From an uncultured Alphaproteobacteria bacterium (GTDB taxonomy: Bacteria > Pseudomonadota > Alphaproteobacteria > Methylaequorales > Methylaequoraceae), in contig CACBBU010000005.1 of the NCBI GenBank assembly GCA_902537615.1, forward strand, positions 1 through 64,000: a stretch of 64,000 nucleotides of DNA, in the 5' to 3' direction. The notes below the pieces were generated by a model, which ran no database searches, was not told the DNA's origin, and saw nothing but the letters and a program-made list of their open reading frames with translations. Made by a program: the position numbers and the translations under genes. This document shows positions 62,310-64,000 of this stretch, piece by piece. Every line of letters starts with the position of its first letter. Position 1 is the first letter of the stretch.

Positions 62310-64000
62310 ATGTTTAATGTATCAAGTGTCCAACTAGACTGGCAGGGACTCAACTTAAAATTAGAAACAGGTATGATTGCCAGACAATCCGATGGAGCTG
62401 TTTTAGCCACGCTAGGTGGCACAAGTGTTTTGTGCACTGTCAATGCTTCAAGAGAATCTGATCCGAGTAAAGATTTTTTTCCCTTATCTGTTCATTACAT
62501 AGAAAAAGCATATGCTGCTGGAAAGATTCCTGGAGGTTTCTTTAAAAGAGAGGGGAGACCGTCAGAAATAGAGATTTTAAACTCAAGGCTTATTGATAGA
62601 CCAATGAGACCTCTTTTTCATAAAGACTTTAAAAATGAAACGCAAATAATATGTACAGTACTAAATTATGATGGGGAAAACGATCCCGCAATTTGCTCTT
62701 TGATAGGTGCATCGGCGGCAACAACTATTGCTGGTTTACCCTTTCTGGGACCTATTGCAGCTGCGAGGGTTGGTTTCTCTAACGGTGAATTTATTTTAAA
62801 TCCTACAAGAGAGGAACTAAATGAAAGTGAACTAGATTTAGTTGTTTCAGGAACAAAAAGTGGTGTTTTGATGGTTGAGTCAGAAGCAAAAGAATTATCT
62901 GAAGAAATAATGCTTGGAGCTGTCCAATTTGGTCACAAGGAGTCTCAGTGCGTAATAGATAAAATTATAGAACTCGCTGAAAAATCAGCTAAAGATTCAT
63001 GGGAAGTAAAGTCTAAAGAAAAACTTACGTTTCACTCTGATCTTGAAACATTAACTAGAAAAACTTTTGAACCTCTATATAAAATTAAAGAAAAGAAGAA
63101 AAGAAATGATTCATTAAATGAGGCAAGAAGCCAAATAGTGAGTAAATTTTCAGAAGACGAAAGTGATTTACACGAAATTAATGATTCAATTAAAAATATT
63201 GAGAAAGAGATTGTTAGAGGGTCAATTCTGAAAACAGAGAAAAGGATTGATGGAAGAGACCTGGATACTGTGAGAGATATTGATGTTAAGGTTGATATTT
63301 TAGATAATGTACATGGAAGTGCTTTGTTTACAAGAGGAGAAACTCAGGCACTAGTTACCACCACTCTAGGTACAAGTTCTGATGAGCAGATGCTTGACAC
63401 TTTAGATGGTGACCTTAAGGAAAAATTTCTTCTTCACTATAATTTTCCTCCTTTCTCAGTAAATGAAGTTGGAAGAATCGGTTCCACTGGCAGAAGGGAA
63501 GTTGGACATGGAAAGCTTGCGTGGCGTTCAATAAACCCAGTCCTAAGAGAAGTAAATGATTTTCCTTATACATTAAGAGTTGTATCAGAAATAACTGAAT
63601 CTAATGGCTCATCTTCAATGGCAACAGTTTGTGGTACATCCTTGTCTTTAATGGATGCTGGTGTTCCTATCAATAAACCAGTTGCGGGCGTAGCTATGGG
63701 ACTAATTAAAGAAGAAGATAACTTCGCTGTTTTAACAGACATCCTTGGAGATGAAGACCATCTCGGCGATATGGATTTTAAGGTCGCAGGCACTAGTGAA
63801 GGGATTACAGCACTTCAGATGGATATAAAAGTTGATGGTATAACCCAAGAAATAATGAATGTTGCTTTATCCAAAGCATTAGTAGCTAGAAAACATATAT
63901 TAAAAGAGATGAATAAAGTTATACAGAAAGCTCGAGATGGAACTAAGCCAAGTGCTCCTAAAATTTTCAATATAAAAATTGATAAGTCCAAAATTAGAGA
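62310..64000 (+). CDS. pnp: polyribonucleotide nucleotidyltransferase (PNPase), 3'-truncated by the window end
   Basis: The frame is open from the ATG at 62310 (CTGGAG 8 bases upstream) to the last base, about 563 codons of a protein usually near 700. Both RNase PH-like domains are visible: the first with [24 protein letters not shown], the second with [53 protein letters not shown] and [16 protein letters not shown]. The KH and S1 domains lie outside the window. PNPase degrades RNA phosphorolytically; rpsO-pnp is the usual pair. Confidence 0.96.
   Translation, partial: MFNVSSVQLDWQGLNLKLETGMIARQSDGAVLATLGGTSVLCTVNASRESDPSKDFFPLSVHYIEKAYAAGKIPGGFFKREGRPSEIEILNSRLIDRPMRPLFHKDFKNETQIICTVLNYDGENDPAICSLIGASAATTIAGLPFLGPIAAARVGFSNGEFILNPTREELNESELDLVVSGTKSGVLMVESEAKELSEEIMLGAVQFGHKESQCVIDKIIELAEKSAKDSWEVKSKEKLTFHSDLETLTRKTFEPLYKIKEKKKRNDSLNEARSQIVSKFSEDESDLHEINDSIKNIEKEIVRGSILKTEKRIDGRDLDTVRDIDVKVDILDNVHGSALFTRGETQALVTTTLGTSSDEQMLDTLDGDLKEKFLLHYNFPPFSVNEVGRIGSTGRREVGHGKLAWRSINPVLREVNDFPYTLRVVSEITESNGSSSMATVCGTSLSLMDAGVPINKPVAGVAMGLIKEEDNFAVLTDILGDEDHLGDMDFKVAGTSEGITALQMDIKVDGITQEIMNVALSKALVARKHILKEMNKVIQKARDGTKPSAPKIFNIKIDKSKIR

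Overview
The window is a gene-dense, AT-rich stretch of chromosome (roughly one third G+C by eye). It looks like a marine alphaproteobacterium with a streamlined genome. The evidence is the alphaproteobacterial gene order (rdgB-rph / hrcA-grpE; DUF2244 next to nth; mutS-glnD-murJ-trpS; fur-olsB-olsA-miaB-phoH-ybeY-corC-lnt-metK-trmB; nusA-infB-rbfA-truB-rpsO-pnp), the very short intergenic gaps and the many 4-nt gene overlaps. I cannot name the genus. I see no rRNA, tRNA, insertion sequence or CRISPR array, and no gene-free stretch longer than 300 bases.

Layout. 1-12,061: housekeeping genes, namely an LpoA-like fragment, rdgB, rph, the heat-shock set hrcA-grpE / dnaK-dnaJ with an AlkB-family gene inserted, dapB, a lipoprotein, a DMT permease, DUF2244, nth and a PfkB sugar kinase. 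12,104-33,122: almost entirely minus strand, a phosphate-starvation island. It holds a GT2-GT9 fusion glycosyltransferase, pstSCAB-phoU-phoB, the tight cluster gapdh-arsJ-ppk-ppx, a PlcP-like phosphoesterase with a glycosyltransferase-diacylglycerol-kinase fusion, an OprP/OprO-type porin and phoR. Three near-identical PHO boxes share the 13-base core GTCATAAAACTGT. They precede pstS, gapdh-arsJ-ppk-ppx and the porin. 33,159-64,000: housekeeping genes, mostly plus strand, from mutS to a truncated pnp.

The island makes sense as one programme. The porin and Pst system import phosphate and PhoU/PhoB/PhoR control them. Arsenate that enters by the phosphate route can be turned into 1-arseno-3-phosphoglycerate by the GAPDH and exported by ArsJ. 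Ppk/Ppx manage polyphosphate. PlcP plus the fused glycosyltransferase/DAG kinase can swap phospholipid for glycolipid and decide the fate of the released diacylglycerol. OlsB/OlsA, 18 kb away behind fur, could add ornithine lipids.

The oddest part is a cassette at about 25,880-28,008 inside the island. It carries two paralogous small HTH-like proteins (one with a lysine-rich repeat tail), an unknown small protein and a Fae-like protein that appears to lack the catalytic histidine. Around them lie repeated palindromes of the form YACGCA-N5-TGCGYA and 12-mers of the form GTGYATANGCAC. Its HTH-fae pair is the only plus-strand coding in 21 kb. miaB is broken by an eight-G run, and rimP and ylxR are missing from their usual places beside nusA.
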